Source: Pseudoxanthomonas yeongjuensis
Lineage (GTDB): Bacteria > Pseudomonadota > Gammaproteobacteria > Xanthomonadales > Xanthomonadaceae
Direction of reading: 5' to 3'
NCBI RefSeq assembly: GCF_010093345.1
Contig: NZ_PDWT01000003.1
Span: 472,501 to 528,456 of the forward strand
DNA: 55,956 nucleotides
The notes under the pieces were generated by a model. The model had not been told where the DNA came from. It saw only the letters and a program-made list of their open reading frames with translations, and did not search any database. Position 1 is the first letter of the stretch. Each line of letters begins with the position of its first letter. A program made the position numbers and the translations under genes. Shown here in pieces: positions 44,836 through 52,456 of the stretch.

Positions 44836-45291
44836 CCCACTTGCGACCCCGTCGAGCAGCGGCTGATTGTTACGAAACGAATCTGAGGAGGCTAGATCCC
44901 ACGGCCAGACCCCGTCAGTAGTTGGATAAACGATTTGAAGTGCTTGATAGTCAGTGTTGCCGTAAAGCCATGTTGCGGAAAGCATGTAGCTACTGCGGTG
45001 AGTCTCCAATACCGATCGGAAGTACACCGGGAAGCCGCTAAGGAAGCCTAGGTAGGGAATGCCAGGCAAGAAAGACTCACCGCTGCGCGAGCGATCCATG
45101 TAGAGATTGACGAGCGAGTGGCCCAACTCGGGGCGAACCCCAACAACAATGACCTCCGGAACGCCAAGGGTCCTTGTAAGGCCGATGGAGTACGAGAATG
45201 ACGGATCTACCTGATCGGGATCAAACACAGATGTGACATGGCATCCAAATTGCTCAATGTCATCAAGTATCCGTTGCTCAGCAGGCTTCAT
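44830..45291 (-). CDS. DUF4262 protein, cassette gene
   Basis: A 153-residue protein of family DUF4262: EQRILDDIEQFGCHVTSVF, FSYSIGLTRTLGVPEVIVVG and LPGIPYLGFLSGFPVYFRSV are its conserved blocks. The family is widespread, has no known function and is common in mobile DNA. The stop codon is provided by the attC core box. The ATG at 45291 lies 5 bp from the next attC. Confidence 0.82.
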   Translation of the reverse strand: MKPAEQRILDDIEQFGCHVTSVFDPDQVDPSFSYSIGLTRTLGVPEVIVVGVRPELGHSLVNLYMDRSRSGESFLPGIPYLGFLSGFPVYFRSVLETHRSSYMLSATWLYGNTDYQALQIVYPTTDGVWPWDLASSDSFRNNQPLLDGVASGP

Positions 45292-45296
45292 GTGGG

Positions 45297-45410
45297 CCCT
45301 AACGCCTGAGTTAAGCCGACCCGCAGCGGGGTGGCGACTGGGTGCTAGCGTAGCGGAAAAGCACCCAGTCGACGCCACGATGCGGGTTCGGCTTGAACGA
45401 ATTGTTAGGT
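45297..45410 (-). repeat. attC, long form with GTGCTAGCGTAGCG loop
   Basis: Site of the 122-residue membrane protein cassette. Core boxes CCCTAAC and GTTAGGT; the right core supplies the stop codon of that gene. Confidence 0.93.
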
Positions 45411-45773
45411 GTTGCCTCGGATGAATCTCAAAGAGTTGTAGGCGAGCAATACAACAAAGAACCCTACAAGGGAAACCTCGAAAATCGCGGCAACTGTAAT
45501 CAAATAAGAGAACGGCCTCGATGCGTACGAGAAGTTGTCGTTGGAAAAGCATCGCCTGCAGAATTCATGCACATTACCTGCGGCAATCGAATGGTAAGCA
45601 ACAACTAGCATTCCAATGCCGATTATTAATCCAACTAGCATAAGAACGCATGCCGCCTTAGTGCTGGTCGTAAGAAAGCGAATTCTACTGAGGCCAATCT
45701 GCCTAGCTTTCCCTACCGTCTCCCAAACGGCAAGAACGAAAACTATATTCCAGCAGATGGCAACAATGGGCAT
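45405..45773 (-). CDS. three-helix membrane protein, cassette gene
   Basis: A 122-residue protein with membrane helices at about 1-20, 40-60 (ACVLMLVGLIIGIGMLVVAY) and 89-112. Basic residues lie after helix 1 and at the C-terminus. No family recognised. ATG at 45773 chosen; an in-frame GTG at 45782 sits on the attC boundary. The stop codon lies in the attC core. Confidence 0.7.
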   Translation of the reverse strand: MPIVAICWNIVFVLAVWETVGKARQIGLSRIRFLTTSTKAACVLMLVGLIIGIGMLVVAYHSIAAGNVHEFCRRCFSNDNFSYASRPFSYLITVAAIFEVSLVGFFVVLLAYNSLRFIRGNT

Positions 45774-45780
45774 GAGCAAC

Positions 45781-45894
45781 ACCTAACGCCTGAGTTAAGC
45801 CGACCCGTAGCGGGGCGGCGACTGGGTGCTAGCGTAGCGGAAAAGCACCTAGGCGACGCCCCGATGCGGGTTCGGCTTGAACGAATTGTTAGGC
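45781..45894 (-). repeat. attC, long form with GTGCTAGCGTAGCG loop
   Basis: Site of the 85-codon ORF cassette. Core boxes ACCTAAC and GTTAGGC; the right core supplies the stop. Confidence 0.93.
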
Positions 45895-46146
45895 CCCAGC
45901 GGCATCTATGCGCTCACCCGATAAAGGATCAACGTATCTGTCGCGTAGCTCTGGGACCAGTAGCACAACGGTCTCGCCGATGAACTTTGATGCTTGGTCA
46001 AACGACATGCCAGCGAGCGTGGCCGAGCGGATCTGCACCAGCGGATCAGGAAATAGCTCTGCGTCCGGATGCATTACCTCAAGGCTGTCCGTTGTAGTGG
46101 ACCATCGAAGGCGCAAATCGCTAGAGAGCAGGCCGCGTGGATTCAT
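45889..46146 (-). CDS. hypothetical protein, possibly frameshifted cassette gene
   Basis: An 85-residue frame (MNPRGLLSSDLRLRWSTTTD...) of unknown family. Its ATG is 50 bp inside the cassette, unlike most genes here, which start within a few bases. A better-placed ATG at 46192, 3 bp from the attC, begins a frame (MSHTVANQIKSAKK) that reaches an 8-A run at about 46150 and then stops after 23 codons. Removal of one A would join both frames into one protein of about 100 residues. So this is either a frameshifted gene, a sequencing error, or a slippage-controlled one. Confidence 0.6.
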   Translation of the reverse strand: MNPRGLLSSDLRLRWSTTTDSLEVMHPDAELFPDPLVQIRSATLAGMSFDQASKFIGETVVLLVPELRDRYVDPLSGERIDAAGA

Positions 46147-46192
46147 GTATTTTTTTTGCCGATTTAATTTGGTTTGCGACAGTGTGTGACAT
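46121..46192 (-). CDS. short upstream frame of the frameshifted cassette gene
   Basis: A 23-codon frame, MSHTVANQIKSAKKIHESTRPAL cut at the 20-residue mark by meaning: residues 1-14 would be the native start of the downstream protein and the rest lies past the 8-A run in the wrong frame. It starts 3 bp inside the cassette. Not likely to be a separate protein. Confidence 0.35.
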   Translation of the reverse strand: MSHTVANQIKSAKKIHESTRPAL

Positions 46193-46195
46193 GGG

Positions 46196-46309
46196 GCCTA
46201 ACGCCTGAGTTAAGCCGACCCGTAGCGGGGTGGCGACTGGGTGCTAGCGTAGCGGAAAAGCACCCAGGCGATGCCCCGATGCGGGTTCGGCTTGAACGAA
46301 TTGTTAGCG
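46196..46309 (-). repeat. attC, long form with GTGCTAGCGTAGCG loop
   Basis: Site of the 137-residue anchored protein cassette (46320). Left core GCCTAAC, right core GTTAGCG. Confidence 0.93.
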
Positions 46310-46319
46310 CCCATGCCGA

Positions 46320-46733
46320 CTAGCCACCAGAGTGGTCAAAGACAACATGAGACGCCTCGGGGTTTGTGCGAAAGCGGAACTCTGACTTGTACTCACAGAT
46401 GCAGGCCGCGACATCACCACTCGGGGTGTACAAGTTGTAGGAAAGGCTCAGAGTGTCACCGACTAGCTTGTACTTTGGTTGTCTCACCGAGTAACCGCAG
46501 CCTGCTGGATCACCGACGCGATAGGTGATGCTCGAGTCCGCCACGGAGCTTTGGATGGCGGTCTCATATGGCCGGTTCTCCGGCCAGTCGTTGCAGCCCA
46601 GGTAGCGGAACTCTAGCCCAAACTCATCTGTGGGATCAGCGACCGAGTGCCAGCCATAAGCTGAGTTGTACCAGAGGAATCCGCCGACTCCCGCTGCTAC
46701 TAAAACCCCAAATAACCAGTAACGCTTGCTCAT
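46320..46733 (-). CDS. membrane-anchored cysteine-rich protein, cassette gene
   Basis: A 137-residue protein with an N-terminal signal anchor (YWLFGVLVAAGVGGFLWY, 5-22) and a soluble part that should be periplasmic, with cysteines in GCNDW, AGCGYS and CICEY. No family recognised. The ATG at 46733 is 3 bp from the next attC. Confidence 0.72.
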   Translation of the reverse strand: MSKRYWLFGVLVAAGVGGFLWYNSAYGWHSVADPTDEFGLEFRYLGCNDWPENRPYETAIQSSVADSSITYRVGDPAGCGYSVRQPKYKLVGDTLSLSYNLYTPSGDVAACICEYKSEFRFRTNPEASHVVFDHSGG

Positions 46734-46736
46734 GGG

Positions 46737-46853
46737 CGCTAACGCCTGAGTTAAGCCGACCCGCAGCGGGGCGGCGACTGGATGCAAATATAGCCGAAGG
46801 CGTGCAGTTAGGCGCCGCCCCGATGTGGGTTCGGCTTGAACGAATTGTTAGGC
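46737..46853 (-). repeat. attC, long form with GATGCAAATATAGCCG loop
   Basis: Site of the 86-residue membrane protein cassette. Left core CGCTAAC, right core GTTAGGC, which gives the stop codon of that gene. Confidence 0.93.
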
Positions 46854-47108
46854 GGCACCATCGGAACCTTCCGATCCAGATTTTCCGTCCCGTAACAGCC
46901 GGATAATTAGCTTTCCAGCGGTCAGATAGACGGCTAAAAAAATTAGAAGCAAGAACACGTAGTCAGTGAAATGAGCCGACATTTCAGCGATTGCGGGAAT
47001 ATCACGACGAGCTGCCCGATACGCAAGAGTAATCAAGACTAGAGCCGGGGCCATCCTCAGAAGAAGAGTAGAGAACATCTCTCTGTAACTGATCTTGTTG
47101 GTCGCCAT
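46848..47108 (-). CDS. two-helix membrane protein, cassette gene
   Basis: An 86-residue protein with membrane helices at about 15-32 and 49-69 (DYVFLLLIFLAVYLTAGKLII) and an acidic, Ser/Gly-rich tail. No family recognised. Stop codon in the attC core. Confidence 0.68.
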   Translation of the reverse strand: MATNKISYREMFSTLLLRMAPALVLITLAYRAARRDIPAIAEMSAHFTDYVFLLLIFLAVYLTAGKLIIRLLRDGKSGSEGSDGAA

Positions 47109-47122
47109 ACTCTTCTTGTGCC

Positions 47123-47235
47123 GCCTAACGCCTGAGTTAACCCGACCTGCGTAGTGGAGCCAACAACATGGCAAGCTTTATCTGCCATGTTGTTGGTGGA
47201 ACGAAGCGGGTTCGGGTTGAACGAACTTGTTAGGC
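47123..47235 (-). repeat. attC, long form with CAACATGGCA stem
   Basis: Site of the 89-residue protein cassette. Loop stem CCAACAACATGGCA/TGCCATGTTGTTGG; same layout as the site at 43374 but different bases, as if the stem had been kept by paired changes. Cores GCCTAAC and GTTAGGC. Confidence 0.92.
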
Positions 47236-47499
47236 CCCAAACTGGGACCGCCAGAAACCAGCCCATTCTTCCGGCTCAGGATAATTTGTCCTGACTGCCA
47301 AACGTATAAGCCTTGGTTGGCGTGACCACCAGATGTTGAAGTCATCACGGTATGCCTCGCCCTGGCCCATGCGCCAGCCCATAGAGCCATGTCGCAAATT
47401 TGGATACTTCGCCCACGGCGGGCGCATGAACCCATCACCGTCTAAATCCGGAATTGGTGGGTCGGGCCAAGGGTCAGACTTGTTCGGGTCAATTGTCAT
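47230..47499 (-). CDS. hypothetical Trp-rich protein, cassette gene
   Basis: An 89-residue soluble protein with eight tryptophans (SDPWPDPP, PPWAKYPNLRHGSMGWRMG, FNIWWSRQ, EEWAGFWRSQFG). No family recognised and no membrane segment. Start at 47499, 4 bp from the next attC; stop in the attC core. Confidence 0.7.
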   Translation of the reverse strand: MTIDPNKSDPWPDPPIPDLDGDGFMRPPWAKYPNLRHGSMGWRMGQGEAYRDDFNIWWSRQPRLIRLAVRTNYPEPEEWAGFWRSQFGA

Positions 47500-47503
47500 T
47501 GGG

Positions 47504-47618
47504 GCCTAACGCCTGAGTTAAGCCGAACCGTAGCGGGGCGGCGAATGGATGCAAATATAGCCGAAGGCGTGCAGCCATTCGCCGCCCCGATGCGGTTTCG
47601 GCTTGAACGAATTGTTAG
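47504..47618 (-). repeat. attC, long form with GATGCAAATATAGCCG loop
   Basis: Site of the 153-residue protein cassette. Cores GCCTAAC and GTTAGGC intact. Confidence 0.93.
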
Positions 47619-47625
47619 GCCCCAA

Positions 47626-48087
47626 CTACCGGTAGCCTTCATAGTCGAAAGGGATTTTAACAACGTCAGCGCCTGCTAATGCGGCGGAAAGATCGTGGAA
47701 CCTGCCGAGCGTTGCGAGAGTGCCGATAGCCGACCGTACGAACTCGTCAGGCGGACGAGGCGGGAAGTTGCTTAGGAACGCTCGATCGTGCCCTACATGC
47801 GCCAAGTAGTCCGAGACATAGATCCGCTTTTCTCCACGAGCGATGATGCATGACAACGCATCGACTGCTCGCGGATCAGTTGGGGACAGGTACGAGATCT
47901 CTAAGCTAGTCAGACCATCCGAACCGTAGCCGATGAAGTTGGCGCAGCCGCCGATCAACGGCTGATACTCATAGCGCCGTTCAAAGCGTGCAACGCCCAG
48001 CGGGCGAACTTCCGCCAGCTCCTGTGCCAATAGGTCAGCGGTTGCAACAAGTGCTGCGTCTGGGCTGAACGCGCTGCAATGTGTCAT
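47626..48087 (-). CDS. hypothetical soluble protein, cassette gene
   Basis: A 153-residue protein without signal or membrane segment (for example VATADLLAQELAEVRPLGV, YGSDGLTSLEISYLSPTD). No family recognised; the alternating helix and strand pattern suggests a compact alpha/beta fold. ATG at 48087, 5 bp from the attC. Confidence 0.7.
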   Translation of the reverse strand: MTHCSAFSPDAALVATADLLAQELAEVRPLGVARFERRYEYQPLIGGCANFIGYGSDGLTSLEISYLSPTDPRAVDALSCIIARGEKRIYVSDYLAHVGHDRAFLSNFPPRPPDEFVRSAIGTLATLGRFHDLSAALAGADVVKIPFDYEGYR

Positions 48088-48092
48088 TTGGG

Positions 48093-48183
48093 GCCTAACG
48101 CCGGAATTAAGCCGACCCGCCAATCGTAGTGCTTCAGATCGCTGCGCTAACGATGCGGGTTCGGCTTGAATGACTTGTTATGC
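48093..48183 (-). repeat. attC, 91-bp form with TTCAGATCG loop, noncoding-family type
   Basis: Site of repeat cassette R1. The right half reads GAATGACTTGTTATGC instead of GAATGAATTGTTAGGC, a variant found only beside the repeat cassettes. Confidence 0.92.
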
Positions 48184-48459
48184 GGTAGATGCCCAGAAGA
48201 GTTGGAAACCTGCCAACGCCACCGGGAACCACCGCCCCGCCGAAATACTAACAGCCTTTATGACCGGGGCTTTGGCAAGAACCCATGAACCGAAGAATGG
48301 CCGAAGCCAACGCTAATCGAAGCACCCACATCAATCCGCCTATATCGAAGCGGCGGACGAGTGGGCGCAATAAAATTGGAAACAGTTGTCCGGAGGACAC
48401 CCTGGACGGTGCGGCGGATTAACCGAAGGAAGAACTGCGGAAATGCTGATTGCATTACC
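48184..48459 (-). repeat. noncoding repeat cassette R1
   Basis: First of six related cassettes of 270-278 bp with no conserved ORF in the cassette direction. Shared parts are a block around CTTTATGACC-GGGCTTTGGCAAGAACC and a right-end block GCGGATTAACCGAAGGAAGAACT...TGATTGCATTACCGC. On the plus strand a frame MTGALARTHEPKNGRSQR ends after 18 codons. See the finding on this family. Confidence 0.8.
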
Positions 48460-48576
48460 GCATAACGCATGAATTAAGCCGACCCGCAGCAGGGCGGCGA
48501 CTGGGTGCGAATATAGCCGAAGGCGTGCACTCAGGCGCCGCCCTGATGCGGGTTCGGCTTGAATGAATTGTTAGGC
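48460..48576 (-). repeat. attC, long form with GTGCGAATATAGCCG loop
   Basis: Site of the 126-residue membrane protein cassette. Left core GCATAAC is inherited from the neighbouring R1 boundary; right core GTTAGGC gives the stop codon. Confidence 0.92.
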
Positions 48577-48951
48577 GGCACGCGAGCTGTCCCAGAGGTT
48601 TGAGCTGCGGAATGCGTAACGCCACAGCGCCAAGAGTAAGGGCGCACTAAGGGCCAGCCCGATCAGCGCAGCGCCAAGAACAAGGCCACGAAACTCAGGA
48701 TTAAGGAAGAATGGCCTAACGAGACAGTAGGCCGTGACGAGAACGCTGACGCCAAAGAAGGCGGCCCAGAATAGACGGTTGCCTATGGCCTGGTTGCGCA
48801 GATAGCCCCATAACCCCGCTAGTGCGATCCCGCTGAAGATTAGGAGTATCCAGTCCGCAAGGTCCGGTGGATCCAAAAAAATCGACACTACATTGCTAAG
48901 GGCGAGAATCCAGAAGTAGAGCCACCAGCCAGCACCGGGTTCTGTAGTCAT
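48571..48951 (-). CDS. four-helix membrane protein, cassette gene
   Basis: A 126-residue protein with four hydrophobic helices (WLYFWILALSNVVSIFL, WILLIFSGIALAGLWGYL, FWAAFFGVSVLVTAYCLV, VLGAALIGLALSAPLLLAL). No family recognised. Start at 48951, 7 bp from the attC; stop in the attC core. Confidence 0.7.
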   Translation of the reverse strand: MTTEPGAGWWLYFWILALSNVVSIFLDPPDLADWILLIFSGIALAGLWGYLRNQAIGNRLFWAAFFGVSVLVTAYCLVRPFFLNPEFRGLVLGAALIGLALSAPLLLALWRYAFRSSNLWDSSRAA

Positions 48952-48958
48952 GATTGCC

Positions 48959-49076
48959 GCCTAACGCCGGAATTAAGCCGAACCGCACCATGCAGATCGG
49001 GAACCGAAACCACAACTTGCTACGACTGCCTTGAACGAAGCCAAGATGCGGGTTCGGCTTGAATGACTTGTTAGGC
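48959..49076 (-). repeat. attC, 118-bp form with CACCATGCAGATCGGG loop
   Basis: Site of repeat cassette R2. Identical to the site at 55556 apart from the left core. Right half GAATGACTTGTTAGGC is of the repeat-family type. Confidence 0.92.
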
Positions 49077-49346
49077 AGCAATGCCCGGGATGGCCGGAGC
49101 GCCTATCGCCCAATCTACCGAGAACCACTGCCGCCAAAATACTACCAGCCTTTATGACCAGGGCTTTGGCAAGAACCCACGAGCCGAGGAGCGGCCGAAG
49201 CCCAAGCCATGTGAAGCAGCCTGTTGCGTCAGTCGTCATCGGCGAGCAAACCGATCGCGTGAAAGTTGAACACTATCCGGAGGCGACCCTAAACGCTGCG
49301 GCGGATTGGCCGAAGGAAGAACTACCGCAATATTGATTGCATTGCC
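49077..49346 (-). repeat. noncoding repeat cassette R2
   Basis: Same family as R1; differs from R6 (55674-55943) by one base in 270. Left stem arm GGCTTTGGC at about 49162 and right arm GCCGAAGCC at about 49194. A plus-strand 60-codon frame (49154-49336) and a minus-strand 88-codon frame that runs into the attC are open here but not in most other copies. Confidence 0.82.
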
Positions 49347-49406
49347 GCCTAACGCCTGAGTTAAGCCGACCCGCGAAGCGGGTTCGGCTTGAATGACTTG
49401 TTATGC
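49347..49406 (-). repeat. attC, 60-bp short form, noncoding-family type
   Basis: Site of repeat cassette R3; right half GAATGACTTGTTATGC. Confidence 0.92.
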
Positions 49407-49682
49407 GGTAGATGCCCAGAAGGATTGGAAACCAGCCAAGGCAACCGGGAACCACCGCCCCGCCGAAATACTAACAGTCTTTATGACCAGAGCTTTGGCA
49501 AGAACCCATCAGCCGAAGAACGACCGAAGCCAAAGCCAATCGCAGCACCCAGATCAATCCGCCGACATCGAAGCGACAAACGGATGGGTGCAATAAAGTT
49601 GGAAACAATTGTCCGGAGGCGACCCTGGACGATGCGGCGCTGTGACCGAAGGAAGAATTACCGCAATGCTGATTGCATTACC
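49407..49682 (-). repeat. noncoding repeat cassette R3
   Basis: Same family. The upper arm GCTTTGGC pairs perfectly with GCCAAAGC about 35 bases on. In the minus direction the frame shared by R1, R2 and R4 is broken by a TGA here, which argues against a protein. Confidence 0.8.
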
Positions 49683-49796
49683 GCATAACGCCTGAGTTAA
49701 GCCGACCCGCAGCGGGGCGGCGACTGGGTGCTAGCGTAGCGGATAAGCACCCAGGCGGTGCCCCGATGCGGGTTCGGCTTGAACGAATTGTTAGGC
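49683..49796 (-). repeat. attC, long form with GTGCTAGCGTAGCG loop
   Basis: Site of the 157-residue protein cassette. Left core GCATAAC (from the R3 boundary), right core GTTAGGC. Confidence 0.92.
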
Positions 49797-50264
49797 GTCT
49801 GCCTCAAGTAACTCGCCTGCTTGTCGGTAGTCGCCATGAGAGGCTAAAACGGCGGCTTGTGCCGCGGTTGCTACATGCTCATCGACGATGGAAGGAAGTT
49901 CTGATGCAGCAATGGCTCCGAGAGTTGCGACCGCCCTATTGAAGCTGTCCCGCATCCCAGCATGCACGTCAGTTGGATTGGCATTGTCAGCGATGGCGAT
50001 CAAAGTGGGCAGTAAATAAAAGCCGAGGGTGGCCTTGCTCGGCGCTTGGGACAGCACAGAGACGATCTGAGGTACGGCCGCAATAGATGCCGAATAGATA
50101 TCGCCTTGGTGATAGAGGGAGCTCCAGAGCGAGAACCATGGCTCCGCCTGCCAATCGGTCTCAGCGGGAAAACTCTCGATCTTTTTGAGCAGAGACGGGA
50201 TATCGCCAGCCTCACCATATGCGTGACACAACAGATGCCAATCAACAGTTTGCGAGGTAGTCAT
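49791..50264 (-). CDS. HEAT-like repeat protein, cassette gene
   Basis: A 157-residue soluble, mostly helical protein. The stretch LWSSLYHQGDIYSASIAAVPQIV resembles the motif of small HEAT-type proteins often found as immunity proteins or in mobile DNA; the rest (FNRAVATLGAIAASELPSIV, AAQAAVLASHGDYRQAGELL) fits paired helices. The role is unknown. Start at 50264, 8 bp from the next attC; stop in the attC core. Confidence 0.7.
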   Translation of the reverse strand: MTTSQTVDWHLLCHAYGEAGDIPSLLKKIESFPAETDWQAEPWFSLWSSLYHQGDIYSASIAAVPQIVSVLSQAPSKATLGFYLLPTLIAIADNANPTDVHAGMRDSFNRAVATLGAIAASELPSIVDEHVATAAQAAVLASHGDYRQAGELLEADA

Positions 50265-50272
50265 GTGCTGAC

Positions 50273-50389
50273 GCCTAACGCCTGAGTTAAGCCGACCCGC
50301 AGCGGGGCGGCGACTGGATGCAAATATAGCCGAAGGCGTGCAGTCAGGCGCCGCCCCGATGCGGGTTCGGCTTGAACGAATTGTTAGGC
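50273..50389 (-). repeat. attC, long form with GATGCAAATATAGCCG loop
   Basis: Site of the 96-residue membrane protein cassette. Cores GCCTAAC and GTTAGGC. Confidence 0.93.
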
Positions 50390-50396
50390 GTGCGCT

Positions 50397-50687
50397 CTAG
50401 ATGTTGCCATGCCTAGCGAAATCCAGAACACACGCCACCAAAGTAATGAGTCCTGCAGATAGCAGAACGATTGAAACTGCGGTTAAGAGCTTGTCGATGC
50501 GACCTAGATTACGGAATTTTGATGGTGCCAAAAGGTGATAGACCCAAAATTGAGGTGCTCGCTGCCAAGGATTTATTTGCAGAGATTGATGCAAGTCTGG
50601 CTGGCTTAGCTTGAGCCGATAGCTGAGCACGCCAGCGATGATGGAAGAACAAACCATAATTAGCAGCGAGCTGATAAATAGTGTCAT
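50397..50687 (-). CDS. two-helix membrane protein, cassette gene
   Basis: A 96-residue protein with membrane helices at about 3-23 (LFISSLLIMVCSSIIAGVLSY) and 67-88 (LLTAVSIVLLSAGLITLVACVL) and a 40-residue basic loop between them. No family recognised. Start 5 bp from the next attC. Confidence 0.7.
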   Translation of the reverse strand: MTLFISSLLIMVCSSIIAGVLSYRLKLSQPDLHQSLQINPWQRAPQFWVYHLLAPSKFRNLGRIDKLLTAVSIVLLSAGLITLVACVLDFARHGNI

Positions 50688-50692
50688 AGCAC

Positions 50693-50752
50693 GCCTAACG
50701 CCTGAATTAAGCCGACCCGCGAAGCGGGTTCGGCTTGAATGAATTGTTAGGC
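50693..50752 (-). repeat. attC, 60-bp short form
   Basis: Site of the 118-residue membrane protein cassette; cores GCCTAAC and GTTAGGC, the latter giving the stop codon. Confidence 0.93.
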
Positions 50753-51103
50753 CCGCCAGACATTGAAGCCACTCATGCCCAAGAGCCAGTACGCCGCCAG
50801 AACGGCCGCCGCAATCCACATGGCCAGAAAAGACAAGCTCCTGGCGCGCGGTGCAGCGCGGCGTTTGGCAAGTTGATTGAACCACAGGGCGGACCCAAAG
50901 GTGGCCGCTAGCAAACCGGAGAAGAGCAGGCCGGTTTTGAGGCTGAGCGTGATATAGCCTGCGTCCGAATAGCCAGCAAATTTGTACCACTGCCAGATAG
51001 CAGCGATGAGTCGCTCAACAAACGGAACCGACAGCGCCAAGGCAGCGGCCAGTGCTGCCAGAGACGCGATGCTTAGTGCTTTATTGGAATCGCGACTTTG
51101 CAT
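50747..51103 (-). CDS. three-helix membrane protein, cassette gene
   Basis: A 118-residue protein with membrane helices at about 8-30, 56-78 (LLFSGLLAATFGSALWF) and 90-112 (LSFLAMWIAAAVLAAYWLLG). A basic stretch (AKRRAAPRARS) precedes helix 3. No family recognised. Start 7 bp from the attC. Confidence 0.7.
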   Translation of the reverse strand: MQSRDSNKALSIASLAALAAALALSVPFVERLIAAIWQWYKFAGYSDAGYITLSLKTGLLFSGLLAATFGSALWFNQLAKRRAAPRARSLSFLAMWIAAAVLAAYWLLGMSGFNVWRA

Positions 51104-51110
51104 GATGCGG

Positions 51111-51202
51111 GCCTAACGTCAGAATTAAGCCGACCCGCAAAACCGCAGTGCGTCAGATCGCGGCGCTAACGATGCGGGTTCGGCTTGAATGATTTGTTAT
51201 GC
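51111..51202 (-). repeat. attC, 92-bp form with GTCAGATCGCGGC loop, noncoding-family type
   Basis: Site of repeat cassette R4; right half GAATGATTTGTTATGC. Same loop class as the sites at 48093 and 55185. Confidence 0.92.
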
Positions 51203-51478
51203 AGTAATGCCCGGAATAGTCGGCGTACCTGCCAAAACCCCGAGAACCACCACCCCGCCGAAATACTAACAGTCTTTATGACCAGCGCTTTGGCAAGAAC
51301 CCATGAGCCGAAGAACGGCCGAAGCCAAAGCCAAATGGAACACTAAGATCAATCCGCCGAACTCGAGGCGACAAGCAACCCGGGCGCGAGAAGATCAGGG
51401 AGCGCTATCCGGAGCCGGCGCTAAAAACTGCGGCGGACTAGCCGAAGGAAGAATTACAACAATATTGATCGCATTACC
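51203..51478 (-). repeat. noncoding repeat cassette R4
   Basis: Same family. Stem arms CGCTTTGGC and GCCGAAGCC are kept. The plus-strand frame beginning MTSALARTHEPKNGRSQS stops soon after, and other frames differ from those of R2 and R5. Confidence 0.8.
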
Positions 51479-51595
51479 GCATAACGCCTGAATTAAGCCG
51501 ACCCGCAACGGATCGGTTGTGACCAGAGAATACATCTCAAACCGGGCATTTGAACGAAGCCGAGATGCGGGTTCGGCTTGAATGAATTGTTAGGC
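51479..51595 (-). repeat. attC, 117-bp form with CGGATCGGTTGTGACC loop
   Basis: Site of the 79-residue membrane protein cassette. Left core GCATAAC, right core GTTAGGC; the end of the loop (TGAACGAAGCCGAGATGCGGG) is like that of the sites at 48959 and 55556. Confidence 0.9.
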
Positions 51596-51605
51596 ATCGT
51601 GCCGA

Positions 51606-51845
51606 TCACTTTGCGATCAAACCCTTTGCGCCAGAAAAACAAAGCAATGCACCGCCAACAACGTAAATGACGTAGATCACCGCGGCAGACTCTCCGCCCA
51701 GTCCAAACGGAAAACGCGACGAAGGGCCAAAGGTGGATTGGCCAGAAACAATGAACTGATAAAGCGCGTCCGCACCAGATCCCAGAAGGAATCCGCCAAA
51801 TAGGAACTTGCACCAGTTGGAGAAGTTATCTTTTTGGTCGGTCAT
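51606..51845 (-). CDS. small two-helix membrane protein, cassette gene
   Basis: A 79-residue protein with membrane helices at about 14-33 (LFGGFLLGSGADALYQFIV) and 54-75 (AAVIYVIYVVGGALLCFSG). No family recognised. ATG at 51845, 10 bp from the attC. Confidence 0.68.
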   Translation of the reverse strand: MTDQKDNFSNWCKFLFGGFLLGSGADALYQFIVSGQSTFGPSSRFPFGLGGESAAVIYVIYVVGGALLCFSGAKGLIAK

Positions 51846-51855
51846 GCTTCTAGAT

Positions 51856-51967
51856 GCCTAACGCCTGAGTTAAGCCGACCCGTAGCGGGGCGGCGACTGC
51901 GCGCTAGCGTAGCGTAGGCACGCGGGCGCCGCCACGATGCGGGTTCGGCTTGAACGAATTGTTAGGC
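51856..51967 (-). repeat. attC, long form with GCGCTAGCGTAGCG loop
   Basis: Site of the 137-residue membrane protein cassette (51978). Cores GCCTAAC and GTTAGGC. Confidence 0.93.
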
Positions 51968-51977
51968 CGCAAACCGA

Positions 51978-52391
51978 CTAGCGACCGGAAGGAATCGCGG
52001 CCATAGCAGCGCAAAAAATGCCGGCCACTGCCGTTGCTGCAACGTAGTTGAGAAGCGTTGCCTCCATGCCCTGCCAAAGCTGTAGTGTTGCAATGAACAT
52101 GGCCACGACAATAGACCCCCAGACAAACGAGAACAACAACGTTTTGCCGCCAGCTCGCGTGAATAGCCGAAGCCCGCGCTTTAACCGAACGGCAGAAGAT
52201 GCAAGAGGCGCTGAGAAGAAGAACAGTGCGAAGAACGACGCAAAAACAACGGCTAACAGCTTTGGGGTGCCGAGCCAGAGATACAAGATAAGGCAGGCGA
52301 CGCCCACCAAAGCAACAAGTACCAGGAATTGCAGCAGGAGGCGAAACGTCTCCGCGAGTAGGATCTTGATGGAAATGGTGCGATCTTGCAT
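51978..52391 (-). CDS. four-helix membrane protein, cassette gene
   Basis: A 137-residue protein with four membrane helices (about 18-41, 45-65, 84-104, 112-132; for example LLQFLVLVALVGVACLILYL). A basic loop (VRLKRGLRLFTRAGGK) lies between helices 2 and 3. No family recognised. Start 5 bp from the attC. Confidence 0.7.
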   Translation of the reverse strand: MQDRTISIKILLAETFRLLLQFLVLVALVGVACLILYLWLGTPKLLAVVFASFFALFFFSAPLASSAVRLKRGLRLFTRAGGKTLLFSFVWGSIVVAMFIATLQLWQGMEATLLNYVAATAVAGIFCAAMAAIPSGR

Positions 52392-52396
52392 TTGCG

Positions 52397-52456
52397 GCCT
52401 AACGCCTGAATTAAGCCGACCCGCGAAGCGGGTTCGGCTTGAATGAATTGTTAGCC
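52397..52456 (-). repeat. attC, 60-bp short form
   Basis: Site of the 129-residue soluble protein cassette; left core GCCTAAC, right core GTTAGCC, which gives the stop codon. Confidence 0.92.

Noticed and set aside
48973..49239. Minus-strand 88-codon membrane-like frame in R2 (and 55570-55836 in R6)
   Set aside because: The same frame has a TGA in R3 and R5 and different starts in R1 and R4, and it runs far into the attC.
49154..49336. Plus-strand 60-codon protein in repeat cassettes R2 and R6
   Set aside because: The first 18 codons are similar in other copies, but the frame then breaks or changes; it runs against the cassette direction. It probably reflects conserved nucleotides, not a protein.
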